A stretch of DNA of 64,000 nucleotides from assembly GCA_002726515.1 (NCBI GenBank), contig PBTE01000041.1, positions 1 through 64,000 of the forward strand, read 5' to 3'. This DNA comes from Planctomycetaceae bacterium. Lineage in GTDB: Bacteria > Planctomycetota > Planctomycetia > Pirellulales > Pirellulaceae. The translations under genes were made by a program, and so were the position numbers. The number at the start of each line of letters is the position of its first letter. The first letter of the stretch is position 1. Below the pieces are notes generated by a model that saw only the letters and a list, made by a program, of their open reading frames with translations, was not told where the DNA came from and made no database searches. Of the stretch, positions 25,053 to 34,667 are shown piece after piece.

Positions 25053-25085
25053 GGCTCGCTGAGCGAGACGACCATTATATCAAAA
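25053..25085 (-). promoter_or_regulatory. Likely PKS operon promoter with extended -10 and an adjoining palindrome
   Basis: Minus-strand TGATATAAT (25082-25074) is a perfect extended -10 (TGnTATAAT); no good -35 is present, as usual for that class. A palindrome CTCGCTGAGCGAG (25055-25067) covers the expected +1 region and could be a repressor operator or a leader hairpin. The site is about 95 bp upstream of the thioester-reductase start, and no gene lies between. Confidence 0.5.
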
Positions 25086-25264
25086 TGGCGAGCAAGGGGA
25101 AGATGCAGCGTTTAACTAATTTAGGGCTTTCCTTCGCATTTTGGGACCAAGAGCAGGTCACTTGGTCACCTCATTCGACCTTTTAGACTGTTATTTGTTC
25201 TTCGCCGTATGCAGAAACTTCAGTCTAACTGATCGATCTGATGCGATGCTAGCCACTTCCCTAC

Positions 25265-25471
25265 CTAGTGTGGATCGGCTAACTTGCCAGACCGTCTGTG
25301 CATAACCAGGAAATATTTCGGCCAAATGGGGATAAAACGGGGCAAACTGGGTTGATTATTCCGATAGCGTAATTCCTGCTCCGCGTAAGTCCCATATTTC
25401 CGAAAACAGTCGATTCGACTAACAGTACAAACCGACAAATCTAGGTCGAGTGATTCCACTGGCTCCTTCAC
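25265..25471 (-). CDS. Possible small protein coupled to the glycosyltransferase gene
   Basis: The 68-codon frame has an ATG overlapping the stop of the upstream glycosyltransferase (ATGA), an arrangement typical of translational coupling. The sequence is basic and contains two Cys (VCTVSRIDCFRK) and the segment IPIWPKYFLVMHRR. No family is recognised. It may be a chance frame. Confidence 0.25.
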   Translation of the reverse strand: MKEPVESLDLDLSVCTVSRIDCFRKYGTYAEQELRYRNNQPSLPRFIPIWPKYFLVMHRRSGKLADPH

Positions 25472-26175
25472 TCACCGTTGGTGTCGGTCTGTGAATTGGA
25501 ACCGCTGGGTGGATAAAATGTTGCCAAATAGTCGGGACTTACGCCCAGCCACTCAGCCGTTAAAAGGAGCCAATTCTGCAAAGTCTGCCAGACAACTCCC
25601 CGTTGCTGCCAGCGTCTGGCGCTGGTCACCAGGGGACCTGTGAGAAGGACAATTCTTCCCTGTTGGCGAAGACGCCTCATCAGGCGTACATCTTCCATGA
25701 GCCGTACCGGGGGGAAACCGGCGATATCGTGGAAGATCGTCCTGCGCACAAAAATACCCTGATCTCCGTAAGCCATTGAAAACCAGTGAACTCGAGCTGC
25801 GTTGCCTAATTCGAGCAACCTGAAAAGGATCCCTTTGGCCTCGATGTGGTGCTTGAATGCACCACCAACTAAACGATCATCTTGAAGCACCAAGCGGATT
25901 TGGTCCAGGGAGTCACGGCCCAAACGACTATCGGCGTGAAGAAAGAGCAAGACGTCACCGCTGGCCCGTTCCGCTCCGGCATTCTGTTGACCGGATCTGC
26001 CAGGATCACAGTGAATCACTTGGCAACCCAATGCTGCGGCAACCTCGGCGGTCCCGTCGGAACTGGCACCGTCCACAACGATGATCTCATCTGCTCCGGC
26101 TTGTTTAGCACTGGACACCGCTGCAGAGACCAAGCGAGACTCGTTAAGTGTGGGAATAATGACGGAGATGCGCAC
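25468..26175 (-). CDS. Family 2 glycosyltransferase, TIGR04283-like
   Basis: The 235-residue GT-A glycosyltransferase has ISVIIPTLNES at the N-terminus, EIIVVDGASSDGT, a DXD-like LFLHADSRL near residues 77-85, and a MEDVRLMRRLRQQGR segment in the second half. It lacks transmembrane helices. It matches the subfamily annotated rSAM/selenodomain-associated transferase 2, whose acceptor is unknown. It starts 5 bp after the stop of glgC, so the two are probably co-transcribed. A dolichol-phosphate-mannose-synthase-type activity is possible, but nothing in the sequence settles it. Confidence 0.85.
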   Translation of the reverse strand: MRISVIIPTLNESRLVSAAVSSAKQAGADEIIVVDGASSDGTAEVAAALGCQVIHCDPGRSGQQNAGAERASGDVLLFLHADSRLGRDSLDQIRLVLQDDRLVGGAFKHHIEAKGILFRLLELGNAARVHWFSMAYGDQGIFVRRTIFHDIAGFPPVRLMEDVRLMRRLRQQGRIVLLTGPLVTSARRWQQRGVVWQTLQNWLLLTAEWLGVSPDYLATFYPPSGSNSQTDTNGE

Positions 26176-26180
26176 GGTTG

Positions 26181-27449
26181 CTAAACGGAATCCAAAGCCA
26201 GCTGATGACTTGGTTCCAGCTGTTCAACGCCATCTCCCTTGGCAATTACCACCACCCCAGCATCGCTGATGGTGAATCCGCGTTCTCGCTCCAGATCCAA
26301 GTCGAATCCGATCTGAATTCCCGGTGGAATATTCACGCCTTTGTCGATGATAGCCCGGCGAATCTGAGCGTGACGACCAATTTGAACATCCTGGAAGATG
26401 ATGGAGTCCTTGACTTCGGCGTAACTGTTCACGCGGACGTTGGGACCGACAACACTGTGCAGAACCCTTCCGCCCGAGATGATACTGCCGTGACAAACAA
26501 TGCTGTCTAGTGCACAGCCAACTCGACTTTCGTCTCCTGCCGGTCCAGAAAAAACAAATTTCGGCGGCGGCAAGTTAGGTTGATAAGTTCGTAGCGGCCA
26601 GGGTTTGTCGTACATATTGAGCAACGGGTCGACTGCCACCAATTCCATATTGGCTTCGTAATAGGCGTCTAAAGTGCCCACATCACGCCAGTACGCGTCC
26701 GTCTTGCGATTCTCGTCTCGGAAAGGAAATGCGAAAACTCGATGGGTGTTAATAATCGATGGAATGATATTCTTGCCAAAATCATGGCCGCTGGCGGGGT
26801 TGTTGGCATCCTGGCAGAGCTGCTCGAACAGAAAACGTGCTGTAAATACGTAAATGCCCATCGAGGCCAAACAGTAGTTTTCGTCCGACGGAATGGTCCG
26901 CGGGTTTTCTGGTTTTTCCTCGAAACCGACAATTCGTTTTTGGGAGTCGATCTCCATCACTCCAAACTGTTGAGCAGTTGAACGATCGACTCGCAAGGCC
27001 CCGACGGTCAAATCGGCATTGTTCCGGCTGTGAAAATCAACTATCGAACGGTAATTCATCTTGTAGATGTGGTCACCTGCCAAAACAACCACGCAATCAG
27101 GACGATCCTTTTCCAGAGCGTAAATGTTCTGATAAACCGCATCTGCCGTACCCTGATACCAATGTTCGTCGATGCGCTGTTGAGGCGGAACCACATCGAT
27201 GAACTCTCCCAACTCACGGCAGAAAAACCGTCGCCATCCCCGGTTGATATGCCGGTCGAGACTCATCGCTTTATACTGGGTGAGAACCAGCATTTTCCGC
27301 AAACCACTGTTCAAACAGTTCGACAGAGCGAAATCAACAATCCGATAGTTGCCTCCAAAAGGCACTGCCGGCTTGGCTCGATCTCGCGTCAAGGGCTCCA
27401 GCCGAGAACCTTTACCTCCTGCTAAAACGACGGCCAAGACATTTTTCAT
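26181..27449 (-). CDS. glgC: Glucose-1-phosphate adenylyltransferase
   Basis: The 422-residue protein, normal length for GlgC, makes ADP-glucose from ATP and glucose-1-phosphate for glycogen synthesis. It has the pyrophosphorylase motif VLAGGKGSRLEPLTRDRAKP, with the N-terminal Arg/Lys allosteric region (split as VLAGGKGSRLEPL and TRDRAKP). WYQGTADAVYQN, VVLAGDHIYKMNY and the FEEKP sugar-binding motif follow. The second half is a left-handed beta-helix, seen as repeated HGSIISGGRVLHSVVG and IIDKGVNIPPG. Transcribed first in a pair with the glycosyltransferase. An ATG start with a CGGAG ribosome site. No other glycogen genes are in the window. Confidence 0.96.
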   Translation of the reverse strand: MKNVLAVVLAGGKGSRLEPLTRDRAKPAVPFGGNYRIVDFALSNCLNSGLRKMLVLTQYKAMSLDRHINRGWRRFFCRELGEFIDVVPPQQRIDEHWYQGTADAVYQNIYALEKDRPDCVVVLAGDHIYKMNYRSIVDFHSRNNADLTVGALRVDRSTAQQFGVMEIDSQKRIVGFEEKPENPRTIPSDENYCLASMGIYVFTARFLFEQLCQDANNPASGHDFGKNIIPSIINTHRVFAFPFRDENRKTDAYWRDVGTLDAYYEANMELVAVDPLLNMYDKPWPLRTYQPNLPPPKFVFSGPAGDESRVGCALDSIVCHGSIISGGRVLHSVVGPNVRVNSYAEVKDSIIFQDVQIGRHAQIRRAIIDKGVNIPPGIQIGFDLDLERERGFTISDAGVVVIAKGDGVEQLEPSHQLALDSV

Positions 27450-28066
27450 GATGGATACTCCGTCATACCAAGGTGAACTTCCTTATCCTGGCCACGTTTC
27501 GTACGTCGGCCAGACACCAGATGCCCTCGCTGCAAAGAAACGCGTTTGAGCAATTTTCGTGCTTCCCGCATTCTTTTGCCCGGCTTCAGATGGGCTCTGA
27601 TTTACAAATCATCCCCCCAGTCCCTGACTGAACCTGTTGTCGTCTCTTTTGCCTTTCAATTATAGATATTGATTCGGAGACCGCATGGCTTTTCAAAATC
27701 GGCAACCTACTTTCCAGCAGGGGCATGTTGAAAGCAGGAGCCTCGCCGGGGAAACGTACCTTAACCGTTGGAAACCGGCCCAACAGTCTCAGGCGTTATA
27801 TTTTACTTGTCTTCCCCAGCTGCTGGTAGTGTGTCCCTGCCAGTGACTCAAAAGGTCGACTCGTTTTGACCCAAATGGAACAGGCGTATCACATGCAACA
27901 TGCTAACCACAAACCCCGTCCCAGTGGCCGGTGCAAAAAACGGTACAAACTTCGGCCACCAGCCGGAAAACCTGATTTCCAGAATTTTTCCCTGACCGTC
28001 GCGTCGATCTCACTTTGCCCTTTTCCGTTCCGCACAGCGGGTCGCTCAAACCCAGTCGACCTTTCA
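27450..28066. other. 617-bp spacer between asnB and glgC
   Basis: The region holds the glgC promoter. Small frames here show no motif. I see no terminator with a T-tract, RNA gene or repeat. Confidence 0.5.
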
Positions 28067-30007
28067 TCAGCATCTGGGAAACATTGCATCGGAACCGCAC
28101 CAGCGGCGCATCCAAAGCTCGAGAACGAGCAACGACCACAGCCGGTAGCCATGGTCAAAAGTTCCCTCTAAATGCTCCTTAATGAATTGTTGGACGGACT
28201 GCGGGTGAAACAAACCGCGCGCCTGGGCCGTTTGGTCGGTTAACAAATCCTGAACCATATCTCGTAGTTCATGACGGAACCAATGACCCAGCGGCACTCC
28301 GAATCCCATTTTAGAACGTGTGCCAACAACCCGTGGCAGCAAGTCTCTGAAGGAATTCCACAGGATATGCTTTCCCCGTTGTTGACGAAGTTTGAAACTA
28401 ACCGGAACCTGCAGTGCGAGTTCGACCAGATGATGGTCAAGAAACGGCTGGCGACACTCCAAAGAATGGGCCATTGAGGCAATGTCCACCTTGGTCATCA
28501 GATCGCAAGGGAGATACGTGATTAGATCAGCAAAAGCAGCACAGCTCACGTCGTCAGGTCCGGAGGCACGTGACCATGCCTGTTCCAAAAAGTGAATCGG
28601 ATCGGAAGTGCGCAGGCGACGGATCCAGTCATCCGCATACAATGACACTCGTTGAGACTCGTGGAAAATTTCGATCCAATTCAGATATCGTCGTACGGGA
28701 TCTTGTTTAAGTGCCTCTAAAAAACGTTTCAGAAGCCGGAGGCGAGATTTCTGGTGAGTTGGCGCAGGAAGGTGTTGCCAAAGCCGTGAGGTGAATACCC
28801 GGCGCAAAGAAGCTGGCAAGTTGTCGCAGCGACTTGCCAACTGCACAGCCTGATATCTCTGATAACCTGCAAACAATTCATCGCCTCCATCACCGGTCAG
28901 AGCTACCTTGACCTGCTCTCGAGCCCACTGCGACAAATACCAGGTAGGAATTGCCGAACTATCTGCCATCGGTTCATCAAAGTGCCACACTAACTGGGGT
29001 AATATCTCTGTCCCTTTCGGTGTGACTTGAAATTCGTAGTGGTCTGTGCCTAGATGCTCTGCAACTTTTCGGGCATAGGAACTTTCGTCGTATTCGGGAG
29101 TCGGAAAACCAATCGAAAACGTCTTAATACTGCCTGGGCTGAGTTGGCACATTAAGGCGACGATGATCGACGAATCCATTCCGCCTGAGAGAAACGCGCC
29201 CAACGGAACATCGCTCTGCATTCGCCGCTCGACAGAAGAAGTAAGAAGCTCTCGAATCTGCACAACGGTCTCTTTTTCCGAGAGACTCTTCACCTGCCGA
29301 CCATCCGGGGTCCAGTACGGCTCTACGTTCAATTTACCGTCCTGGTACATCGCGTAGTGAGCAGGGGGCAGTTTGCGGATACCCTTGAAAATCGTCTTCG
29401 GATGGGGGACGTATTGATAGGTGAGGTATTCATCCAGCGCTGCCGGATCAATGTCACGAGACACTTCGGGCAGTTGCAGCAAGCTCTTCAATTCACTAGC
29501 AAACAGCAGTGAATCGGCTTGCTGGCAATACACCAGTGGTTTTTGACCCAGGCGATCCCGGCCGAGAACCAAGCGTCGATTCCTGGCGTCCCAAATTGCA
29601 AGAGCGAACATACCGTTCAAGTGTTCAAAGCAGCGAACACCCTCATCTTCGTAAAGATGGATAATCACTTCCGTGTCACTATGAGACTTGAAACGATGGC
29701 CCGCACCTTCCAAACGGGACCTCAAGGCACGATGGTTGTAAATCTCGCCGTTGAAAACCAGCCAGACTGTTTGATCCTCATTGCTCATTGGCTGAACACC
29801 ACCCGCAATATCTATGATCGACAAGCGGCGGTGGCCCAATGCGACTCCTGGCATCGAGTCGTAGGGTGAACGCAACTTGAAATCACTGATATAGGTACCC
29901 CGCTCATCTGGTCCACGATGCCTCAAGACGTCGGTCATACGTCTCAAGGTATCCTGTCCAACGGAGGACTCGGGGTTTGTCCAGATTGCACCTGTGATTC
30001 CACACAT
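28067..30007 (-). CDS. asnB: Asparagine synthetase (glutamine-hydrolysing)-type amidotransferase
   Basis: The true start is the ATG at 30007, giving 646 residues, because the class II glutaminase nucleophile must be Cys2 (MCGITGAIW). An upstream in-frame start would bury it. Motifs: RHRGPDERG, FNGEIYNH, the glutaminase-synthetase border, and the ATP-pyrophosphatase loop LSGGMDSS. DGGDELFAGY lies in the synthetase half. The enzyme makes Asn from Asp and Gln, or amidates a sugar or peptide in the subgroup found in exosortase/EPS loci. Lying downstream of two exopolysaccharide-type glycosyltransferases, the latter is plausible. The gap to the upstream GT gene is 26 bp. Confidence 0.93.
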   Translation of the reverse strand: MCGITGAIWTNPESSVGQDTLRRMTDVLRHRGPDERGTYISDFKLRSPYDSMPGVALGHRRLSIIDIAGGVQPMSNEDQTVWLVFNGEIYNHRALRSRLEGAGHRFKSHSDTEVIIHLYEDEGVRCFEHLNGMFALAIWDARNRRLVLGRDRLGQKPLVYCQQADSLLFASELKSLLQLPEVSRDIDPAALDEYLTYQYVPHPKTIFKGIRKLPPAHYAMYQDGKLNVEPYWTPDGRQVKSLSEKETVVQIRELLTSSVERRMQSDVPLGAFLSGGMDSSIIVALMCQLSPGSIKTFSIGFPTPEYDESSYARKVAEHLGTDHYEFQVTPKGTEILPQLVWHFDEPMADSSAIPTWYLSQWAREQVKVALTGDGGDELFAGYQRYQAVQLASRCDNLPASLRRVFTSRLWQHLPAPTHQKSRLRLLKRFLEALKQDPVRRYLNWIEIFHESQRVSLYADDWIRRLRTSDPIHFLEQAWSRASGPDDVSCAAFADLITYLPCDLMTKVDIASMAHSLECRQPFLDHHLVELALQVPVSFKLRQQRGKHILWNSFRDLLPRVVGTRSKMGFGVPLGHWFRHELRDMVQDLLTDQTAQARGLFHPQSVQQFIKEHLEGTFDHGYRLWSLLVLELWMRRWCGSDAMFPRC

Positions 30008-30033
30008 GATAGATTTCTTCTCGCCGCACTTAG

Positions 30034-31134
30034 TCAAACAAGTGTTTGATAGAATTCATCGTATTGCCGAACCATCTTGTCAACAGAAAAGTGGTCTGCC
30101 ACCCTGCGTTTAGACGCATTTCCCATCTCCTTTCGTAACGACTCGTCCTCAAGCAATTGGAGTGTCTGTCGGGCAAACGCAGCCCGATCCCCAACAGGAA
30201 CGAGGTATCCCGTTTCATCGGGTATGACCAGGTCCCGGTTACCTGAGATATCTGTGGCGACCACGGGGACACCGGCAACCATGGCTTCCAGAATCGAATT
30301 CGGTAAGCCTTCATAACCGCTGCTCAACCACAGGCAGTCGAAATGCGGTAACAGCTTCAAAGCGTCATTGCGGTGTCCCAGGAAGTGGATTTTTCCACCT
30401 AAATGAATCTGTTTCGCAAACCGCTCCAGTCGCCAGCGTTGCGGACCCTCTCCTAAAATCAAGAGGTGTACATCATCTCTGACAACGCTCAACAGTTCCG
30501 CTGCCCAAATCGCATCTTTCCACCTTTTTTGAGGCCAGAGACGGCCAACCGCTCCGATCAATCTGGTCTGCCGTGGCAAATTCAACTCAACAAGCAACTC
30601 ATCCCGAGTGAGTGATGTTGAGGAGGTCGGTGTCGTGACACCGTTGGGAATAACGTGAAACTTGTCCTCCGGCAAACCGTGGCCCACATAGAATTGGCGT
30701 ACCCCCTCGCTGGGAGCTACCAAGGCGTCGCTGTGGCGCGCCAAATATCGGTCGATTGTAAATTGGTAAGGTAGTTTCCAGCGGTCAACGCAGCGTTCTG
30801 ATGCCACAATTCTCGGTACGCGGCAACTGATCGCCGCTTGACGCCCGTAGCAGTTGGCAGCGAATATCCAAGTTTGGACAATGTCAGGCTGTACCGCCCG
30901 AATATGTCGTTTGAGGCGCCAGTATGCACCGGGATCAATCTTCCAGGACTTTCCCACCACGTGGACGGGAATTCGACTGTCCGCGAGCACGTCTGCATAA
31001 GGTCCTGCCGAAGTTAAAGCACAAACATGCACGTCATATCGAACCTTTTCCAATCCCGTCGCCAAAAGTGTCAGTTGCTTCTCAGCACCACCTTGGACAA
31101 GCGTCGGGATAATTTGCAGGATGCGCGTGGCCAT
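30034..31134 (-). CDS. Family 4 glycosyltransferase
   Basis: The 366-residue GT-B enzyme begins RILQIIPTLVQGGAEKQL, the common N-terminal GG[AS]E motif of GT4. The second Rossmann half has LLIGAVGRLWPQKRW-like sequence (seen as RLIGAVGRLWPQKRW), LLILGEGPQR, FLGHRNDA and SSGYEGLPNSILEAM, which contains the E-x7-E donor-binding motif. The frame extends to a TTG at 31149 that overlaps the upstream stop. The ATG at 31134 is preferred because AAGGG lies 4 nt upstream of it. It probably adds a sugar to an undecaprenyl-linked intermediate in exopolysaccharide synthesis; donor and acceptor unknown. Middle gene of a three-gene operon. Confidence 0.9.
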   Translation of the reverse strand: MATRILQIIPTLVQGGAEKQLTLLATGLEKVRYDVHVCALTSAGPYADVLADSRIPVHVVGKSWKIDPGAYWRLKRHIRAVQPDIVQTWIFAANCYGRQAAISCRVPRIVASERCVDRWKLPYQFTIDRYLARHSDALVAPSEGVRQFYVGHGLPEDKFHVIPNGVTTPTSSTSLTRDELLVELNLPRQTRLIGAVGRLWPQKRWKDAIWAAELLSVVRDDVHLLILGEGPQRWRLERFAKQIHLGGKIHFLGHRNDALKLLPHFDCLWLSSGYEGLPNSILEAMVAGVPVVATDISGNRDLVIPDETGYLVPVGDRAAFARQTLQLLEDESLRKEMGNASKRRVADHFSVDKMVRQYDEFYQTLV

Positions 31135-31145
31135 GGTGCCCTTTT

Positions 31146-32348
31146 TCAACTCCCGTTCCGGTAAACTCGTTTTTCAAGTTTTCTCGAAATCAGCTCGCGA
31201 AACAAATGTAGATGCGCCTTGGCAACGGATTCCAGAGAGTAGCTCTCCTGCACCAGTTCCTTTGCCGACCGCACAAGTCGGATGCGAAGATCGTGGTCCC
31301 TCCAGATCCGGATGATAGCCTTGGCCAATTGCTGAGGGGATTTCGGCGGTACAACGAGACCTGTCTGTTCATCTTGCACGACGACGCGATTTCCTGGAAT
31401 GTCTGTCACCACCACGGGCAGCCCGTGGGCCATCGCCTCTAAAAGTGCCAACGACAGTCCCTCTCGATAAGATGGTAGAACAAACAAGTCCGCTGCCAGA
31501 AGGACTTCCTCTAATGAATCAAACACTCCTGGAAAAATGACGTGCTCCAATAGCCCTAGATTCTCCACTGTTTCTACCAACTTTGACCGCGTCTCGCCGG
31601 TCCCTACGAGCCACAGACGGGCATTGGGAACTTCGTGTTGTACCAAGGGCCAGGCCCGAATCAGATCGAACAAGCCTTTCTCAGCGTGCAAACGACCATT
31701 GAATACGGCAAGTCGCGCTCCAACAGGCAGCTTTAAATCCGGGTTGGCTTCCGCAAGCACCTCGCGAGCCTGAAACCGCTGATGTTCGTCCGGAATCACC
31801 ATCGAAGTAACTCCGTCGTTGATCCGATGAATGGATGCTGCAGAATAACCCGCCTGAATCAGTTCCTTTTCGATCGCGGGACTGATCGCTACCAAAGCAT
31901 TCGCCTGGCGGCACCGAGCCTGTATTCGCTTGCCAAAACGGGCACTCTGCTGCCAATCACAGTCTCCATCTTTCCCCCCAGCTTCGGCACGCAAAACAAC
32001 TGGCTTGGGAGAGCGGGCCAGGCAGCCCGTTACCGCGTAAGCATCGTGTTTGAGCATAGAAACATACACAAGATCAAAGTCTGCAGGATGATTCTTCAGC
32101 CAACGAGAAAGGGCATTCATATAGCGTAGCGTGCCCCAACCTTGCCACGCCGACTGTGGAAGACGAACGACCGGAACCTCGTCCAAAATACACTTTTGCG
32201 GCCACTGCTTATCCCATTGGGCCGTAAAAATGACAGGCAGAGCCCCCTGACGCAAGAACTCGGAAGCAAGATTTGCCATCACCACCTCAGCACGGCCAAC
32301 GAGTGGCCAAAATCTGCGTGTGACCAGAGCTAAGCGGAGCGGTTTCAT
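31146..32348 (-). CDS. Family 4 glycosyltransferase
   Basis: The 400-residue GT-B enzyme begins MKPLRLALVTRRFWPLVG. The C-terminal half carries AVFNGRLHAEKGLFDLI, LWLVGTGETR, IFPGVFDSLEEVLLAADLF and PSYREGLSLALLEAMAHG, with the E-x7-E motif, followed by PVVVTDIPGNR. It is first in an operon with a second GT4 and the AsnB-like amidotransferase. The combination resembles EPS assembly loci found with PEP-CTERM/exosortase systems. Donor and acceptor unknown. Confidence 0.9.
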   Translation of the reverse strand: MKPLRLALVTRRFWPLVGRAEVVMANLASEFLRQGALPVIFTAQWDKQWPQKCILDEVPVVRLPQSAWQGWGTLRYMNALSRWLKNHPADFDLVYVSMLKHDAYAVTGCLARSPKPVVLRAEAGGKDGDCDWQQSARFGKRIQARCRQANALVAISPAIEKELIQAGYSAASIHRINDGVTSMVIPDEHQRFQAREVLAEANPDLKLPVGARLAVFNGRLHAEKGLFDLIRAWPLVQHEVPNARLWLVGTGETRSKLVETVENLGLLEHVIFPGVFDSLEEVLLAADLFVLPSYREGLSLALLEAMAHGLPVVVTDIPGNRVVVQDEQTGLVVPPKSPQQLAKAIIRIWRDHDLRIRLVRSAKELVQESYSLESVAKAHLHLFRELISRKLEKRVYRNGS

Positions 32349-32745
32349 ATCCTAACAATCAGAAAATGCGCTTTTTTTTCAAAACCCGGCTGACAAAGCA
32401 CAGCTTCAGACAAGACGACCATCTGGACTTCAATCTCAACCCGTTTTCTCAGTTAAATTTCGAGATCCAAGTTTTCCACCCGGGGAGGACGTCGTAAAAC
32501 GGAACCGGAGGCCCCCCAGCCACCCTCGGTATTATTAAACAATCAAGCTCTAGCCTGTTATCCGAAATCTTCTGCCCCCTAGTCATTAAATATGACTTCA
32601 TTTCCCGGGACCATTCATGTTACTTTTATTCTAGAGCGTCGTTCTCCCAGCGAGTAGATCGCTCTCCAGCTAGGCCTCGGCTAAAGGTCAAACTGAATCT
32701 GGTTGCAGTTGCTGCCCCATTTGACCGGGAAGAAGGAATTTAAGC
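32349..32745. other. Divergent promoter region (GT operon minus, esterase plus)
   Basis: The spacer must contain promoters in both directions. No clean -35/-10 pair or sigma-54 -24/-12 element was found by eye. A run of eight T near 32370 and AT-rich stretches at 32525-32630 are the only notable features. No gene seen. Confidence 0.45.
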
Positions 32746-33498
32746 GTGGTTCACCATCAATACGGCTGGAAACAGGAGATGGTAGGAGGACACAGCTGCG
32801 ATCTTTTTCTGCCGCAGAAACCAAATCCTCATCAATTCCTCTTAGTCTATTTACACGGTATGCATCTGAGAAAACTTGAAGATCAAACAAAATTCACAGC
32901 CCTCTTCGAGCAAAACGGACTTCCTGTTGTGGCACCTGTGACTCAAAAAAGTTGGTGGACGGATCGAATCTGCCCCGAGTTTGACCATGTAATGACCGCC
33001 GAACGTTACTTGCTCGACCATATTTTGCCTTTCATTGAACGACAATTCCAAAGTTCACCGCCACGTATCGGACTGTTGGGCACGAGCATGGGGGGGCAAG
33101 GTGCCTTGAGATTCGCCTACAAATATCCCGATTTGTTCCCGGTGTCCGCCGCCATTTCGCCAGCGGTAGACTATCAGATTCGCTATCGGAATGGCGACCC
33201 GATGATCCGAGCAATGTACCCCAGCGAAGAAGCAGCGCGGCAGGACACCGCGACACTGCACATTCATCCACTCAATTGGCCACGTCATCAGTTCTTCTGC
33301 TGTGACCCCACCGACGAATCCTGGATCGAAAGTTCCGAACGTCTGCGCATGAAGCTATCTTCACTCGGTATTCCCCATGACTGCGACCTGGAAACGACAG
33401 GTGGTGGTCATAGCTTTCAATACTACAATCTCATGGCAGAACAAGCCGTTCGTTTTTTAGTCGAAAACCTGGAACGGGAGCGAATGCGGCTCATCTGA
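32746..33498 (+). CDS. Alpha/beta-hydrolase, esterase-D/dienelactone-hydrolase-like
   Basis: The 250-residue soluble protein has the nucleophile elbow GTSMGGQGAL (Ser114), an oxyanion-loop LVYLHG near residues 33-38, an Asp at about 187 (CCDPTDESW) and GGGHSFQYY with His222. All triad members are in the expected order. It resembles the putative esterase family of S-formylglutathione hydrolase and tributyrin esterase. There is no signal peptide. The GTG start is supported by AGAAGGAA 7 nt upstream. It stands alone on the plus strand and faces the sigma-54 activator gene tail to tail. Substrate unknown. Confidence 0.88.
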   Translation: MVHHQYGWKQEMVGGHSCDLFLPQKPNPHQFLLVYLHGMHLRKLEDQTKFTALFEQNGLPVVAPVTQKSWWTDRICPEFDHVMTAERYLLDHILPFIERQFQSSPPRIGLLGTSMGGQGALRFAYKYPDLFPVSAAISPAVDYQIRYRNGDPMIRAMYPSEEAARQDTATLHIHPLNWPRHQFFCCDPTDESWIESSERLRMKLSSLGIPHDCDLETTGGGHSFQYYNLMAEQAVRFLVENLERERMRLI

Positions 33499-33686
33499 GT
33501 CAACCCTGGCTGCATTTCTTTGTCGCTATCCGGTTGACGACCTAGAAGGTATCTCCTCGTGGGCACCGGCACCGCCAAACACAGCGAAGTTCCACTAAAC
33601 GTTTTGAATGAGTCGCAACAAATCGCCGGGCACTGAAAACAGAGGGCCAAGGAGAATCCACACGGGAAGGTCGTTCACCCTGTCTG

Positions 33687-34667
33687 TTATTTCGCGGGCT
33701 TTGAATCCATCTGAGCCAGCATACGGGTGAGCGTGTTGGCATGCACGCCAAGCAACCTTGCCGCTCTTCCCTTGTGACCATTCGTGGCAGTCAACGCCTG
33801 GAGGACGGCCGTGTCGCGCAGACGGTTGATGTCGAAAAAAGGTAGTGCCCGGGTGGTCTGATCCATCACTCCACGATCGGGCAGCGTCGGTTGACAATCC
33901 AACACGTAAGATTGTTCGATCACATGTGACAGCTGTCGAATATTGCCCGGCCAGTGATACTCGCAAAAGCGAGTCAAAGTTTCTGGATCAGGACGCCATA
34001 CGGGAGTCTCGTACTTCTCGGAAAACTTCAAGGAGAAGTACTCGATGAAATCTGGAATGTCCTCAACCCGCTCGCGTAAACAGGGAACCTTGAGTTCGAC
34101 CATATTGAGTCGAAAATAGAGATCTTCACGGAAGTTTCCAGCAACCACTTCCTCTTCCAGGTCTCGATTGGTCGCAGCGATGACTTGGATATCCACAGGC
34201 AACGGATGCGCGGCCCCAACAGGCGTCACCTCTTGTTGCTGCAAAACTCGCAGCAGTTTAGGCTGCAGTTCCATCGGCATTTCGCCAACTTCATCCAAAA
34301 AGACTACTCCACCCGCAGCCGCACGAAAGACTCCCAAAGAAGCGCCTGCAGCACCTGTAAATGCACCTTTTTCATGACCGAAGAGTTGACTTTCTGCCAA
34401 GGTCGTAGTTAAGGCTGCACAGTTCACCGGGACGAAAGATTTGTCAGCCCTAGGGCCACTTTTATGCAACTGAGAGGCCCAAACTTCTTTACCCGTTCCT
34501 GTTTCACCAGAAATGAGCACTGTGCAACCAACCTCGGACGCCCGCTCAGCGTGTCGAGCAATACGGCGGATCGCCGAATTCATACCGAGAACGTAATCGG
34601 TTCCCGGTAATCGGCTCGGGACCCGATTCGCGCTAACGTCCGCTCTTGTTACGTCATTGTCGCTCAT
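33687..34667 (-). CDS. Sigma-54 activator lacking a receiver domain (PspF-like)
   Basis: The 326-residue bacterial enhancer-binding protein has almost no N-terminal regulatory domain (about 25 residues before the AAA+ module). Walker A is GETGTGKE (54-61), the sigma-54 contact loop GAFTGA is at 101-106, Walker B is VVFLDEVGEM (about 121-130), and the R-finger region is FREDLYFRL. The C-terminus is a Fis-type helix-turn-helix (GHKGRAARLLGVHANTL). It would open sigma-54 RNA polymerase promoters by ATP hydrolysis. Without a sensory domain it is probably regulated by a partner protein or by its level, as PspF is by PspA. No target promoter was found in the window by eye. Confidence 0.93.
   Translation of the reverse strand: MSDNDVTRADVSANRVPSRLPGTDYVLGMNSAIRRIARHAERASEVGCTVLISGETGTGKEVWASQLHKSGPRADKSFVPVNCAALTTTLAESQLFGHEKGAFTGAAGASLGVFRAAAGGVVFLDEVGEMPMELQPKLLRVLQQQEVTPVGAAHPLPVDIQVIAATNRDLEEEVVAGNFREDLYFRLNMVELKVPCLRERVEDIPDFIEYFSLKFSEKYETPVWRPDPETLTRFCEYHWPGNIRQLSHVIEQSYVLDCQPTLPDRGVMDQTTRALPFFDINRLRDTAVLQALTATNGHKGRAARLLGVHANTLTRMLAQMDSKPAK

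Larger units (their letters stand above)
24988..25467. other. Leader and upstream region of the PKS operon
   Basis: Apart from the promoter, palindrome and start-stop element listed separately, it contains only one small frame (25265-25471, minus) that might be coding. The remaining sequence shows nothing recognisable. Confidence 0.5.

Noticed and set aside
30008-30037. Upstream start for the AsnB-like protein
   Set aside because: It would place ten residues before the catalytic Cys2, which must be N-terminal for glutaminase activity.
33499-33686. Inverted repeat GTCAACC/GGTTGAC as a bidirectional terminator between esterase and sigma-54 activator
   Set aside because: Arms of 7 bp are separated by a long loop and there is no T-tract on either side.
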